Origin: an uncultured Rhizobiaceae group bacterium
Lineage (GTDB): Bacteria; Pseudomonadota; Alphaproteobacteria; Rhizobiales; Rhizobiaceae
Reading direction: 5' to 3'
NCBI GenBank assembly: GCA_938010435.1
Contig: CALLUS010000008.1
Span: 205,038-269,037 of the forward strand
DNA length: 64,000 bases
In this document: one piece after another, positions 18,176-28,234 of the stretch
How the letters are laid out: the number at the start of each line of letters is the position of its first letter
Numbering within the stretch: the first letter of the stretch is position 1
Program-made: the position numbers and the translations under genes
The notes under the pieces: model-generated
Told to the model about the DNA's origin: nothing
The model's input: only the letters and a program-made list of their open reading frames with translations
Databases searched by the model: none

Positions 18176-18783
18176 ACGCATTGCAACCCCAACTTTTTGC
18201 GGTGACGTGAGAACCACATGAGACCCAACATCACGATACCATTGTAAACGTTGTTTTGGTCAACCGCTTCCATGGCTTCGTCATAAGTAAGCAAGAACGG
18301 GAATGTTTGTTCTGATTCACCTTCCACACCAGCACTCACCGCCAAATTGCTGGCATCAACTTCTGCGTAGAACAGATGAACAACTTCGCTCGTCAAGCCT
18401 GGGGTGGTTAAGAACTGACAGAGATGCTCCACACGAGTTGCTATCAACCCTGTTTCTTCTATCAATTCACGTTTCGCCGTCTCAACGGGTTGTTCACCGT
18501 CGTCAATCATCCCTGCAACAATTTCGCATGTAAACCCGCGCCCCGTGCCCAATTGAGCGCCCAACCGAAACTGCCTGATCATCACAAGCAGTTCCAACTT
18601 TGGATCATAAACAACAACTGCCACAGCGTTTTGACCTTCAACAAGTTCACGTTTGGCGCGAAGGCCAGAGCCATCTTCTTCATAATCAATCAAGTTCAGT
18701 CGTCGAAATCCGCGATAAACTTCCTGCGTGTTGTTCATCGTTACAGGCAGATGTATATCTTTCACATCAGTGGGAATTTTCAT
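18172..18783 (-). CDS. NUDIX hydrolase, ADP-ribose pyrophosphatase-like
   Basis: A 203-aa NUDIX enzyme. The full Nudix box Gx5Ex7REUxEExGU is present in AGMIDDGEQPVETAKRELIEETGL around residues 95-120. The preceding strand pattern (NAVAVVVYDPKLELLVMIRQFR) and GRGFTCEIVAG match ADP-ribose/GDP-mannose pyrophosphatase types (NudF/NudK-like), which cleave nucleoside-diphosphate sugars to a nucleotide and a phosphosugar. It lies 26 nt after the yejF stop and overlaps ghrA by 4 bases, so it is probably co-transcribed with the yej transporter. Substrate not resolved. Confidence 0.87.
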   Translation of the reverse strand: MKIPTDVKDIHLPVTMNNTQEVYRGFRRLNLIDYEEDGSGLRAKRELVEGQNAVAVVVYDPKLELLVMIRQFRLGAQLGTGRGFTCEIVAGMIDDGEQPVETAKRELIEETGLIATRVEHLCQFLTTPGLTSEVVHLFYAEVDASNLAVSAGVEGESEQTFPFLLTYDEAMEAVDQNNVYNGIVMLGLMWFSRHRKKLGLQCV

Positions 18784-18809
18784 GCTGATCCACCCGATTT
18801 CTAATTCGC

Positions 18810-20438
18810 TTACTGACTAACAATACCAGACGATGCCGTTTCTAAATTGAAAGCTGCAGCCATAAGTGCCTTGGTGTAGTCTGTTTGAGGTGCATCGAAT
18901 ATCTGCGTTGCTTGCCCCTGTTCCACAACTTTTCCCAAGCGCATAACTATTACTTCGTTGGCCATGGCGCGCACGACTTTCAAATCATGGCTGATGAACA
19001 AATAGGCCAAATTACGCTCTTCCTGCAGGCGTCGCAGCAGCTCCACAACTTGCACCTGAACGCTCATATCAAGCGCCGAAGTAGGCTCATCCAACATCAC
19101 AAATTTCGGTTCCAACACCATGGCGCGGGCAATCGCCATGCGTTGTCGTTGACCGCCGGAAAACTCATGGGGGTAACGATGACGGGTAGAGGGCTCTAAA
19201 CCCACTTCTTGCAACACTCCGCAAACAGTGTCGTCCACCTCGGCATTACTCAATTGCCGCATGTGGATACGCATACCTTCAGCAATGATTTCTGCAACAG
19301 ACATGCGCGGCGACAGTGATCCGTAAGGGTCTTGAAAAACGATCTGCATTTCGCTGCGAAGCGGTTTCATTTGTTTGAAAGAATAGTCACCAATATCCCG
19401 ACCGATGAATCCGATTTTACCTTCAGATGAAATCATACGCGTGAGCGCTAAACCAAGTGTGGTCTTACCAGATCCAGATTCACCAACGACCCCCAACGTT
19501 TGACCGGCACGCAGGGTGAGATCAATGCCATCAACCGCTTTTATATGATCGACGGTTTTCCGCAGGAAGCCAGCTTTGACCGGAAACCAGACTTTCATGT
19601 CTTTGGCTTCCATGATCAGTTCGGCCTTGTCGTCAGATGCAGGTGGATCACCATTCGGTTCTGCAGCCAAGAGATGTTTGGTGTACTCATGCTGCGGGTT
19701 GTCGAAAATTTCTTTTGTGGGACCGTGCTCGACGATCTCGCCATTGGTCATCACGCAGACTCGGTCTGCAAATTTGCGAACAATCCCAAGATCATGGGTG
19801 ATGAACAACATGGAGAGGCCACGTCTGGCCTTCAACTTGTTGAGGAGTTCTAATATTTGCGCTTGAACGGTGACATCGAGCGCTGTTGTTGGTTCGTCCG
19901 CAATCAACAATTCAGGTTCATTGGCCAGCGACATGGCGATCATCACGCGCTGTCTTTGACCACCAGACATTTGATGAGGGTACGAGCCAAGGCGTTTTTC
20001 TGGATCACGGATGCCCACCTGATTGAGCAACTCAATCGTACGAATCTTACGATCTTTTTCACCCATCCCCTGATGGAGTTCGAGGATTTCTCCGATCTGC
20101 TTTTCAATCGTGTGAAGCGGGTTGAGCGATGTCATCGGCTCTTGGAAGATCATCGTCACATCACTGCCGCGCACTTTCCGCAATTCTGCAGCGTCAGCAG
20201 ACAACAAATCTTTGCCCTTGAACATGATTTTGCCGCTGGGATGGCTGGCAGCCGGATAGGGCAACAGTTTCAAAATCGACAGTGCAGAAACGGACTTTCC
20301 AGAACCGGATTCACCCACCAACGCAACCGTTTCACCCTTGTTGATATGAAATGAAATACCATGCACGGCCGTCGTGGTTTTACCTGACGTGGTGAAGGCT
20401 ACCTGTAGATCTTCAACTGAAAGAATGGGTTCGCTCAT
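18810..20438 (-). CDS. yejF: Peptide ABC transporter, fused ATP-binding protein YejF
   Basis: A 542-aa ATPase with two complete ABC cassettes in one chain, as in YejF/DdpDF-type oligopeptide and microcin C importers. Cassette 1: Walker A GESGSGKS, signature MSGGQRQR, Walker B ELLIADEPTTALD. Cassette 2: GESGSGKTT, signature FSGGQRQR, Walker B KFVMLDEPTSALD. It powers the YejBE channel at the inner membrane. There is a 6-nt gap after yejE, so coupling is strong. Confidence 0.94.
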   Translation of the reverse strand: MSEPILSVEDLQVAFTTSGKTTTAVHGISFHINKGETVALVGESGSGKSVSALSILKLLPYPAASHPSGKIMFKGKDLLSADAAELRKVRGSDVTMIFQEPMTSLNPLHTIEKQIGEILELHQGMGEKDRKIRTIELLNQVGIRDPEKRLGSYPHQMSGGQRQRVMIAMSLANEPELLIADEPTTALDVTVQAQILELLNKLKARRGLSMLFITHDLGIVRKFADRVCVMTNGEIVEHGPTKEIFDNPQHEYTKHLLAAEPNGDPPASDDKAELIMEAKDMKVWFPVKAGFLRKTVDHIKAVDGIDLTLRAGQTLGVVGESGSGKTTLGLALTRMISSEGKIGFIGRDIGDYSFKQMKPLRSEMQIVFQDPYGSLSPRMSVAEIIAEGMRIHMRQLSNAEVDDTVCGVLQEVGLEPSTRHRYPHEFSGGQRQRMAIARAMVLEPKFVMLDEPTSALDMSVQVQVVELLRRLQEERNLAYLFISHDLKVVRAMANEVIVMRLGKVVEQGQATQIFDAPQTDYTKALMAAAFNLETASSGIVSQ

Positions 20439-20444
20439 CTCACA

Positions 20445-21611
20445 TCACCCGAATGTCTTGCGTGGATCAAAAGCATCGCGCACGGCTTCGCCGATGAACA
20501 CCAGTAAGGTCAACATCGTGCTGATGACAATGAACGCCATAATCGCCAGCCAGGGTGATTGAAGGTTGTTTTTTGCCTGCTGCACCATCTCACCCAATGA
20601 AGGAGAACCAGGCGGCAAGCCGAAACCGAGAAAATCAAGTGAGGTCAAAGCTGTGATTGATCCAGACAGCACAAACGGCATGAAGGTCAGCGTAGCGACC
20701 ATGGCGTTGGGCAAGAGATGACGAAACATCAACGTGCCATTGCCTACACCCAATGCACGGGCGGCATTCACATATTCAAAGTTCCGCGCCCGAAAAAACT
20801 CAGCGCGCACGACGCCTACAAATCCTGTCCAAGAGAATACGAGCATGATGCCGAGCAATATCCAGAAGCCCGGTGGCAGCACGGACGCAATAATGATGAG
20901 TAAGAAAAGCAACGGAATAGATGTTATGATTTCGATAAAGCGTTGGAAGATCAGGTCCAGCCACCCGCCATAAAACCCTTGAACAGCGCCAGCCGTGATT
21001 CCGATCACCGCAGAAAACCCTGTGAGAATGAGACCAAAAATCACTGATATTTGAAAACCGTAGATCAGCCGTGCCGAAACATCGCGCCCCTGATCGTCGG
21101 TTCCGAACCAATTCCAATTCCCATAATTGCACTGGGCATCATCGACACCATTTTCATATTTTCCGCAGACCTGATCAGTAGATAACCTCCATGAAGGCCG
21201 GGCAGGAGCAGGTTCCGGAAGTTCGCTGTTCACTGTGCGATATGAATAGCGAATGGGAGGCCAAATCATCCAGCCGTTCGATGAGATTTCATCAAAGTTG
21301 GCCGGATCGCGATAATCTGTGACAGGCAAAAAACCACCAAATTTTTCTTCAGGGTAATCTTTAAAAATCGGCGAAAGAATTTCGCCTTTATAGGACATTA
21401 TGATCGGACGATCGTTTGCGATGAATGGCGCAAACAAAGAACCGATGAACAAAACCATGAAAATCCAAAATGACCAATAACCACGCTTGTTAGCTTTGAA
21501 GCCCAACCAGCGGCGATGGTTTAACGGAGTGACTTTGAATGGTCCTACTTTGTAGCCTTGATAGGTTTCGGCTTCAGGAATGGACTCTAACGACGCTGTA
21601 TCACTCATCAC
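20445..21611 (-). CDS. yejE: Peptide ABC transporter permease YejE
   Basis: A 388-aa inner-membrane permease of the oligopeptide (DppC/OppC) class. The cytoplasmic N-terminus is followed by a first helix ([21 protein letters not shown]). A long periplasmic stretch (about residues 65-165) is typical of YejE. The C-terminal block has five further helices and the EAA loop in [25 protein letters not shown]. Its ATG overlaps the yejB stop by 4 bases. Confidence 0.93.
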   Translation of the reverse strand: MMSDTASLESIPEAETYQGYKVGPFKVTPLNHRRWLGFKANKRGYWSFWIFMVLFIGSLFAPFIANDRPIIMSYKGEILSPIFKDYPEEKFGGFLPVTDYRDPANFDEISSNGWMIWPPIRYSYRTVNSELPEPAPARPSWRLSTDQVCGKYENGVDDAQCNYGNWNWFGTDDQGRDVSARLIYGFQISVIFGLILTGFSAVIGITAGAVQGFYGGWLDLIFQRFIEIITSIPLLFLLIIIASVLPPGFWILLGIMLVFSWTGFVGVVRAEFFRARNFEYVNAARALGVGNGTLMFRHLLPNAMVATLTFMPFVLSGSITALTSLDFLGFGLPPGSPSLGEMVQQAKNNLQSPWLAIMAFIVISTMLTLLVFIGEAVRDAFDPRKTFG

Positions 21612-22723
21612 ACATCCCTCTTTTCAAAGTCGATGCGTGGATCAATCCACGTGTAGGTCAAATCAGAAATCAGACTAACAATCAGGCCCATCAAGGCAAA
21701 TATATAAAGATTAGCAAACACAACCGCATAGTCGCGTTGAACAATCGCGGTGAAGCCCAAAAGACCCAGACCATCGAGTGAGAAGATCGTTTCAATCAAC
21801 AGCGAGCCCGTGAAGAAGGCCGAAATAAAAGCCCCCGGAAATCCGGCCACAATAATCAGCATGGCATTGCGGAAAACATGCCCGTAGAGGACTTTATTTT
21901 CAGATAACCCTTTGGCTCTGGCCGTCACCACATATTGCTTTTTTATTTCATCGAGAAACGAATTTTTGGTCAACAGCGTGGTTGTTGCAAAAGCCGCCAG
22001 ACACAACGCGATCAAAGGTAGTGTCAGATGCCAGAAATAGTCGATAATTTTCTCATACCAACTTAACTGATCAAAATTATCCGACCACAAACCGCGTAGG
22101 GGGAACCAGTCTAAAAACGAACCACCAGCAAAAAAGACGATGAGCATCACACCCACAAGAAAGCCCGGAATGGCGTAAGCCACAATGATGATACCACTGG
22201 TCCAAACATCGAATGTAGAACCATCGGAGATCGCTTTTTTAATACCGAGTGGAATTGAAATCACATAAGAGATCAACGTGATCCAAAGACCTAACGAAAT
22301 CGAAACCGGCATTTTTTCTTTGATCAGCTCCAACACAGATATGGAACGGAAATAACTTTCACCAAAGTCAAAGCGGGCATAGTCCCAAATTAGTTTTAGA
22401 AATCGCTCATGGGCGGGTTTGTCAAAACCGAACTGTCTTTCCAAATCTGCAATAAATTCGGGATCAAGCCCTTGAGCGCCACGATATTTAGACGATCCGC
22501 CACCTCCGGATGCATCGGTTTGAGAGGTGTCATTGCCAGCCCCTAAGTCGCTCCCGCTGCCGCTGATACGGTCAGTTGCATCGCCGCCTTGACCTGTGAC
22601 CTGCGCAATAATTTGTTCCACAGGTCCGCCGGGAGCAAACTGAATAATCGTGAATGACAAAAGCATGATGCCGAGAATTGTCGGGATCATCAAAAGCAGT
22701 CGTCTTGCAATATAAGCGCCCAT
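21608..22723 (-). CDS. yejB: Peptide ABC transporter permease YejB
   Basis: A 371-aa DppB/OppB-class permease with the usual first helix ([21 protein letters not shown]) and [11 protein letters not shown] after it. A Gly/Ser-rich periplasmic insert at about residues 43-83 ([14 protein letters not shown]) is characteristic of YejB. The EAA loop is in [25 protein letters not shown]. It heterodimerises with YejE to form the channel. It lies 61 nt after the second SBP gene and overlaps yejE by 4 bases. Confidence 0.93.
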   Translation of the reverse strand: MGAYIARRLLLMIPTILGIMLLSFTIIQFAPGGPVEQIIAQVTGQGGDATDRISGSGSDLGAGNDTSQTDASGGGGSSKYRGAQGLDPEFIADLERQFGFDKPAHERFLKLIWDYARFDFGESYFRSISVLELIKEKMPVSISLGLWITLISYVISIPLGIKKAISDGSTFDVWTSGIIIVAYAIPGFLVGVMLIVFFAGGSFLDWFPLRGLWSDNFDQLSWYEKIIDYFWHLTLPLIALCLAAFATTTLLTKNSFLDEIKKQYVVTARAKGLSENKVLYGHVFRNAMLIIVAGFPGAFISAFFTGSLLIETIFSLDGLGLLGFTAIVQRDYAVVFANLYIFALMGLIVSLISDLTYTWIDPRIDFEKRDV

Positions 22724-22784
22724 GCTGCCGTCAGTTCTCCGTCCCGCTTATGGGGAAATAGTTTTGGGCGCGCTCAACGAAGGT

Positions 22785-24659
22785 CTAGCCTTTGCCGATT
22801 GCTGCCGCTTTGTCTTTGTCGAACCACCAATACAGCTCAACGGGAAATGCAAAGTCCGGTTTGGTTTCCGGATAGCCAAACATATCCCAATGAGCAACAC
22901 GGTGATTCGCCGAATACCAATTTGGAATCCAGCTATGCGTTGAACGCAAGACCCTGTCGAGTGCCTTAAGGATAACTGTGAGTTCATCACGGCTCTTCAC
23001 ATTGCCTGTTTTTTCAATCAAAGCGTCTACAGCAGCATTTTCAAGACCAGGATAATTGGCATTGCCATTGGTTTTAGCAAACTCTGATCCAAATAGCTTC
23101 TCCAAACTGTCTTTCGTTGGCGTAGCACCATAAGAACGGGCTAAACCCGTGATATCAAAATCATAGCTGTCCAAACGACTGCGGTACTGGGCAGGGTCCA
23201 CCAAACGGATGTTCGCATCCACACCTATCAATTTCAGATTGGCAACAAACTTACCAAGAATACGTTCGAATGTAGGAGAACGAATGAGAAACTCAATCGT
23301 GAACGGTTTACCATTAACATCAACTAAGGAACGACCTTTTTGAACCCACCCAGCCTCTTTCAAAAGAGTTGACGCAGCACGCAAGCGCTTTCTATCGCGA
23401 CCAGAGCCGTTGGACGCGGGCTGAAGATAAGCGTCCTCAAACACATCGGGGTCCAAGTGATCGCGCAACGGTTCCAACAATGCGAGTTCGTCGACAGACG
23501 GTTTTCCCTCAGCTTGAAACTCTGACCCCATGAAAAAAGAATGTGTGCGCGAATAGGCTTCGTAAAAGAAGTTTTTGTTGGTCCATTCAAAATCAAAACA
23601 CAGACCGATGGCTTGCACCGTGCGGTTGTCTTTGAATTTCTCCGACCGACGATTCACGGCCCACCCCTGAAATGACGGTACTTTTTCAGCGGGGAACAAT
23701 TCCTGTTTCGCGCGCCCTTCATTCATAGCGGGAAAGTCATATTCAGTGGCCCAAGTTTTGGACGTAAATTCTTCGCGATAGGTCACCTTGCCTTTTTTGA
23801 AGGCTTCGAACGCCGCCTGACGGTCGCGGTAAAATTCAATGCGGATTGTGTCAAAATTTCCCAAGCCAACCGAGAACGGCATGTCTTTGGCCCAATAGTT
23901 TTCCACGCGCTCATATTCAATAAAATTACCCGCGTTCAAGCGTTTCACTTTATATCCACCCGATGTGAGTGGTGACGTCATTGTTGTCCTTGTAAACTCG
24001 TTTTCCGTATAAAATGCTTTCGACAAGATGGGCATTACGGCAACCGTGAGAATAGCACGGTCAGATTGTTTGCCGTTAAATGTGAGCTTTAGTGTGCGAC
24101 CATCCAGCGCTTCGGCCTTGTCCAACGTGTTTAACGACAAAGCCAGTTGCGGGTGACCGTTTTTTTTCAGCAACTCGTACGAAAATGCAACATCATGAGC
24201 GGTGAGTGGTGTGCCGTCATGCCAGCGCGGTTCACTGCGCAAGTGAAATGTATATGTGTTACGGTCTTGGGATATTTCAACCGTCTCGGCCACGCTACCA
24301 TAAAGTGCAGACGCTTCATCGGCAGGCGCTGCCATTAATGTGTCAAAACACAATTCCATGCGAGGTGGCGCATTGCCCTTCAATACAAAGGAATTGAGCG
24401 TGTCGAATGTTTGCGGGTTTTGATTAAACCCCCAATTAGGCACACTGAAATTTAGCATTCCACCCTTCGGCGCATCGGGATTAACATAATCAAAATGCGT
24501 GTAGTCCGCCGGGTAGCGCAATTCACCAAATGCAGATAAGCCATGCAATCGTTTGCCTGTTGGATTAGATGCAAGCGACACACGCGGCATTACCGCTAAA
24601 CCACCCGCCATGAGGGCAAGTGCTGAGATTTTACCAAATTGGCGACGATTGATGGTCAT
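22785..24659 (-). CDS. yejA: Peptide-binding protein, YejA type, Tat signal
   Basis: A 624-aa family 5 extracellular solute-binding protein. The signal peptide carries a twin-arginine motif (INRRQFGK) followed by a hydrophobic run and SLA, so it is probably exported folded through Tat. The mature part has FDYVNPDAPKGG and the RWHDGTPLTAHDVAFSYELL block found in YejA/Opp binding proteins. It follows the other SBP gene by 14 nt with an AGGAG SD that overlaps that gene's stop, and precedes yejB. It delivers oligopeptides to YejBEF. It shares about the same layout as its upstream neighbour, which suggests an old duplication. Confidence 0.91.
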   Translation of the reverse strand: MTINRRQFGKISALALMAGGLAVMPRVSLASNPTGKRLHGLSAFGELRYPADYTHFDYVNPDAPKGGMLNFSVPNWGFNQNPQTFDTLNSFVLKGNAPPRMELCFDTLMAAPADEASALYGSVAETVEISQDRNTYTFHLRSEPRWHDGTPLTAHDVAFSYELLKKNGHPQLALSLNTLDKAEALDGRTLKLTFNGKQSDRAILTVAVMPILSKAFYTENEFTRTTMTSPLTSGGYKVKRLNAGNFIEYERVENYWAKDMPFSVGLGNFDTIRIEFYRDRQAAFEAFKKGKVTYREEFTSKTWATEYDFPAMNEGRAKQELFPAEKVPSFQGWAVNRRSEKFKDNRTVQAIGLCFDFEWTNKNFFYEAYSRTHSFFMGSEFQAEGKPSVDELALLEPLRDHLDPDVFEDAYLQPASNGSGRDRKRLRAASTLLKEAGWVQKGRSLVDVNGKPFTIEFLIRSPTFERILGKFVANLKLIGVDANIRLVDPAQYRSRLDSYDFDITGLARSYGATPTKDSLEKLFGSEFAKTNGNANYPGLENAAVDALIEKTGNVKSRDELTVILKALDRVLRSTHSWIPNWYSANHRVAHWDMFGYPETKPDFAFPVELYWWFDKDKAAAIGKG

Positions 24660-24673
24660 AGACAGCAGTTCTC

Positions 24674-26545
24674 CTATTGGTATTTGGCTTTGAGAGCGGC
24701 TTCCTTTTCAGGGTCAACCCACCAACTGAATGGATCAAGGCCATAGTACGCCGGTTGTTTCTCCGTGATCTGAACTTTGTCCCAAAAAGCATACCAGTCG
24801 TTGGCGCTATACCATGCTGGAACAGCGTAATATTCAAACTGGAGAACACGCTCAAGCGCTCGAGTGGTGTGAACCAGTGTTTGGCGGTCCTTTGCGTAAA
24901 TCAATTGTTCAACCAAAGCATCAATGGCTTCGCTGTTCGCACCCATCATGTTGCGCGAACCGGGTTGTTTTGCGGCCTTTGATGACCAGTATTCGCGCTG
25001 TTCGTTACCAGGCGAAACGGATTGTGCCGAAGCCGTTTGAACAACATCAAAATCAAAGTTGTTGAGACGAGCGATGTATTGCGATGTATCAACAACCCGC
25101 AATTCCGCTTCAATGCCCAGCAAACGAAGACTATTGATCCACGGTGCCCACGTCCGTTCGCTGGACGTGCTGTAGGTTAGAATTTCAAACTTGAAAGGCG
25201 TACCGGTTTTTTCGTTCACCAGTTTCGCCCCTTTCTGAACCCAACCCGCCTCTTTCAAAAGGTTGAGTGCTGTCTTCAAATGTTTGCGTTGGTCACGACG
25301 CACTTTGTATTCCGGCAGCTTATATTCTTCAGTGAACACTTCATCAGGAATTTTTCCACGAAACGACTCCAATATTGCGAGTTCTTCAGCACTGGGCAAA
25401 CCAGTTGCAGCAAGCTCTGTTCCACCAAAATAACTGGTGGAACGACTGTACAACTTATAGAAAAGATCTTCGTTCATCTTTTCAAAGTTCATCGCCCAAA
25501 CCAGCGCCTTACGAACACGCCGATCTTTAAATAAATCACGCCGCGTATTCATCTGAAACATATTGACGGTGTATCCGCCTGCACTGGGGAATTCGACTTT
25601 ACGAACATCGCCATCTTTGAACGCTGGAAATACATACTCTGTGGCCCAGCGTTTGGAGCGATTTTCGGCGCGATAATCATCAAGACCACCCTTTTTGAAG
25701 GCTTCCCAGATTGCATTTTGATCACCAAAATACCGGTATTTGTATTCGTCGAAATTGTAACGCCCCACATTAACGGGAAGATCAACGCCCCAATAATCTG
25801 CAACGCGCTCCCACGTTACGGATGCGCCCGGTGTGAACTCACCAATCTTATAGGGGCCACTGCCCAGAGGCCGTTCTAGGGACGAACGGGTGAAATCACG
25901 CTTCTCACCTTTTGCATTCACCCCTTCCCACCAATGTTTTGGCAGAACAGGCAAATCGCCAATAATTAAAGGTAACTCACGATTGTTCTTTTGGTCGAAA
26001 ATGAAAGTAATCTCGCGTTCATTATCGATACGCATTTCTTTCACGTTCGCGAAATAGCGATTGTATTGAGCTGAATGTTCTTTCAGCGTTTCCATCGACC
26101 ATTGTACATCTTCAACAGTGATTGGTTTACCGTCATGCCAGCGCGCTTTTGCGTTCAACCTATAGGTCGCTGACGAGTAGTCGTCAGGATAAGTGTAGGC
26201 TTCGGCAATCAACGGGTGGGATGATGCAGGTTCATCAAGGCCTTTCGCCATGAGATTTTCCCACAACAAACCTCCCTGGTAGTTCACACCTGCAACAGAA
26301 CTCCCCTTCACAATGAATGGGTTGAAACTGTCATAGGTGCCTAATACAGCACCATTCAATGTTCCGCCCTTTGGTGCATCCGGATTCACATAGTCAAAAT
26401 GCTTGAATTCTTTTGCGTATTTAGACGGACCAATCAAAGTCGTCGATGTATGCCAAACACGATCGTCAGCATTAGCTTGTTGAACAATGCCTCCGCCAAG
26501 TGAAGTTAGGAGAGTAAATACAAACAAACGAGCAAGACGCTTCAT
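24674..26545 (-). CDS. yejA: Peptide-binding protein, YejA type, Sec signal (tandem copy)
   Basis: A 623-aa family 5 solute-binding protein, first gene of the yej operon. The N-terminus is an ordinary Sec signal (MKRLARLFVFTLLTSLGGG, then QQANA). Shared features with the neighbour are FDYVNPDAPKGGTLN, RWHDGKPITVEDVQWS and the LLKEAGWVQKG block. The ATG at 26545 is 8 nt after GGA; an in-frame TTG at 26551 is also possible. A terminator at 26689-26726 isolates it from cycM upstream, so its promoter should lie in 26546-26690. Confidence 0.91.
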   Translation of the reverse strand: MKRLARLFVFTLLTSLGGGIVQQANADDRVWHTSTTLIGPSKYAKEFKHFDYVNPDAPKGGTLNGAVLGTYDSFNPFIVKGSSVAGVNYQGGLLWENLMAKGLDEPASSHPLIAEAYTYPDDYSSATYRLNAKARWHDGKPITVEDVQWSMETLKEHSAQYNRYFANVKEMRIDNEREITFIFDQKNNRELPLIIGDLPVLPKHWWEGVNAKGEKRDFTRSSLERPLGSGPYKIGEFTPGASVTWERVADYWGVDLPVNVGRYNFDEYKYRYFGDQNAIWEAFKKGGLDDYRAENRSKRWATEYVFPAFKDGDVRKVEFPSAGGYTVNMFQMNTRRDLFKDRRVRKALVWAMNFEKMNEDLFYKLYSRSTSYFGGTELAATGLPSAEELAILESFRGKIPDEVFTEEYKLPEYKVRRDQRKHLKTALNLLKEAGWVQKGAKLVNEKTGTPFKFEILTYSTSSERTWAPWINSLRLLGIEAELRVVDTSQYIARLNNFDFDVVQTASAQSVSPGNEQREYWSSKAAKQPGSRNMMGANSEAIDALVEQLIYAKDRQTLVHTTRALERVLQFEYYAVPAWYSANDWYAFWDKVQITEKQPAYYGLDPFSWWVDPEKEAALKAKYQ

Positions 26546-26688
26546 AGACAAATTCCAATTCAGGCAATTACTAGATCTAAAATTAGGTGTTCAAATTTTT
26601 GGGTCAAGTTACGTTTATGTCACCGAGCGTCAAAACAGATATACGATCGACATTGGCGACGCTTCAGCATTGAATGCAATCAAGGCAC

Positions 26689-26726
26689 AAAAAAGCCGGA
26701 TTGGACGAACCAACCCGGCTTAAAAA
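26689..26726 (-). terminator. Rho-independent terminator after cycM
   Basis: On the minus strand: AAGCCGG...CCGGCTT, extended inward by TTGG/CCAA with one mismatch and a short loop, followed by TTTTTT. It lies 18 nt after the cycM stop and before the start of the yej operon, both on the minus strand. Confidence 0.88.
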
Positions 26727-26743
26727 TTCGAACACGAATAAGA

Positions 26744-27289
26744 TCAACCTTCAGGCAATGGTGCGGGGTCCGCGGCCAATGAGCGGAGATATGCGATCAT
26801 TGCGGCGCGTTCTTCTACCTTCTTGATACCAGCAAACCCCATTGATGTGCCTTTGACGTGTGCTTTAGGTTTGTAAAGGAAACCGTTCAACTCTTCATAG
26901 GTCCAAGTTTTGCCTTCGCCGTAAGCTTTAAGAGCACCTGAATAACCGAAGCCATCAACACTCGCGATTGCGCGGTTAACGATGCCATAAAGGTTGGGGC
27001 CAACTTTCTTGGCGCCGCCTTCGTTGACAGTGTGGCAAGCAGCACATTTTTTTACTGCTTTCAGACCGGCTTCAGGGGTTGCTGATGCCAAAAGCGCATT
27101 CACAGATTCAACTTCAACTACAGCCGGCGCACTCGTGGTAGCCGCGACTGCACCACCTGCGATTTCATAACCCGGTTTTTCGGGGTTCTTACTGTGGAAA
27201 AGGCCATCAGCAAGAAAATTAACACCCAATAAAACGAAAGCGACTGACAACAGCGCTGCGAAAACTTTGTTCCACTCAAACGAGTCCAT
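26744..27289 (-). CDS. cycM: Membrane-anchored cytochrome c (CycM/c552 type)
   Basis: A 181-aa class I c-type cytochrome held in the inner membrane by an uncleaved N-terminal helix. Visible are the start MDSFEWNKVFAALLSVAFVLLG, a linker of about 45 residues rich in Ala and Val, the haem motif CAACH at about residue 80, and the distal Met in KGTSMGF. It carries electrons from the bc1 complex to terminal oxidase in related bacteria. The frame is open further upstream, but the ATG at 27289 has GGAG 9 nt before it and matches the family start. It is divergent from kdsB, the usual order in Rhizobiales. Confidence 0.92.
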   Translation of the reverse strand: MDSFEWNKVFAALLSVAFVLLGVNFLADGLFHSKNPEKPGYEIAGGAVAATTSAPAVVEVESVNALLASATPEAGLKAVKKCAACHTVNEGGAKKVGPNLYGIVNRAIASVDGFGYSGALKAYGEGKTWTYEELNGFLYKPKAHVKGTSMGFAGIKKVEERAAMIAYLRSLAADPAPLPEG

Positions 27290-27492
27290 GCGTAAAGGCT
27301 CCATTACCGCAAGATGGCCGAAGATTCTACGCTGCAACGAAGTGCAGCAATTCAACCTTGATTTTGGCGCGGAAACTATGTCTTTTGCCGATGGGTTGCA
27401 ACACCTATAAGTCGCCTTTCTATGAGACTTATTGTCAGTTTTGCGATTTTTACGAATGAGATGTTCAATTCTGGCTTATTGGGACTTTTAAA

Positions 27493-28233
27493 ATGACGAG
27501 CAACAACACGATTGTCATGGTTCCAGCGCGCATGGCCTCCACCCGCCTGCCCGGCAAACCATTGGCTGAGATTGCAAGACTTCCAATGATTGTGCAGGTG
27601 ATGCGCCGTGCAGAAGAAGCGAATGTGGGGCGTGTGATTGTCGCCACCGACACACAAGAAGTGGCGAATGTGGTTGTTCAACACGGTGGTGAAGCTGTAA
27701 TGACACGTGAAGATCATATCTCGGGCTCAGACCGGATTTGGGAAGCGCTGGAGAAACTCGACCCATCTGGCGAGGTGGAAACGATTGTAAACGTTCAAGG
27801 CGATTTGCCGACAATCGACAAAGCATCAATTCGCGCGAGCCTTATTCCATTGCAAAACAATGACGTTGCACTATCCACTTTGGCCACCGAAATCACCCAC
27901 GAGGCCGAACGCACGAATCCAAATGTCGTGAAACTTGTTGGAACTGAAAGTGGGCCAGGGTGCCTGCGCGCTCTATATTTCACGCGCGCCACAGCACCTT
28001 ACGGTGATGGACCTTTATATCATCATATTGGGCTCTACGCTTGGCGACGTTCTGCATTGAAGCGATTTATCAACCTGCCACCCTCACCGCTGGAACTGCG
28101 CGAAAAATTGGAACAGTTGCGCGCCTTGGAAGATGGGATGCGCGTAGATGCTGCTCTCGTTGACACTGTGCCACTGGGTGTCGATACTCCCGCCGATCTA
28201 GAGCGCGCGCGCGCCATACTTTCCGGAACATAA
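27493..28233 (+). CDS. kdsB: CMP-KDO synthetase
   Basis: 3-deoxy-manno-octulosonate cytidylyltransferase, which activates KDO with CTP for lipopolysaccharide core synthesis in the cytoplasm. The 246-aa product has the N-terminal nucleotide loop [15 protein letters not shown], the central [10 protein letters not shown] and the [10 protein letters not shown] motif. [10 protein letters not shown] near residue 160 and [11 protein letters not shown] at the end are also typical. The family QGDEP is QGDLP here, as in several alphaproteobacterial versions. Its stop is 1 nt before the pheA ATG. Confidence 0.93.
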   Translation: MTSNNTIVMVPARMASTRLPGKPLAEIARLPMIVQVMRRAEEANVGRVIVATDTQEVANVVVQHGGEAVMTREDHISGSDRIWEALEKLDPSGEVETIVNVQGDLPTIDKASIRASLIPLQNNDVALSTLATEITHEAERTNPNVVKLVGTESGPGCLRALYFTRATAPYGDGPLYHHIGLYAWRRSALKRFINLPPSPLELREKLEQLRALEDGMRVDAALVDTVPLGVDTPADLERARAILSGT

Positions 28234-28234
28234 A

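Noticed and set aside
28200..28214. GCGCGCGCGCGC run near the end of kdsB
   Set aside because: It encodes the normal ERARAIL end of the protein and has no separate feature.
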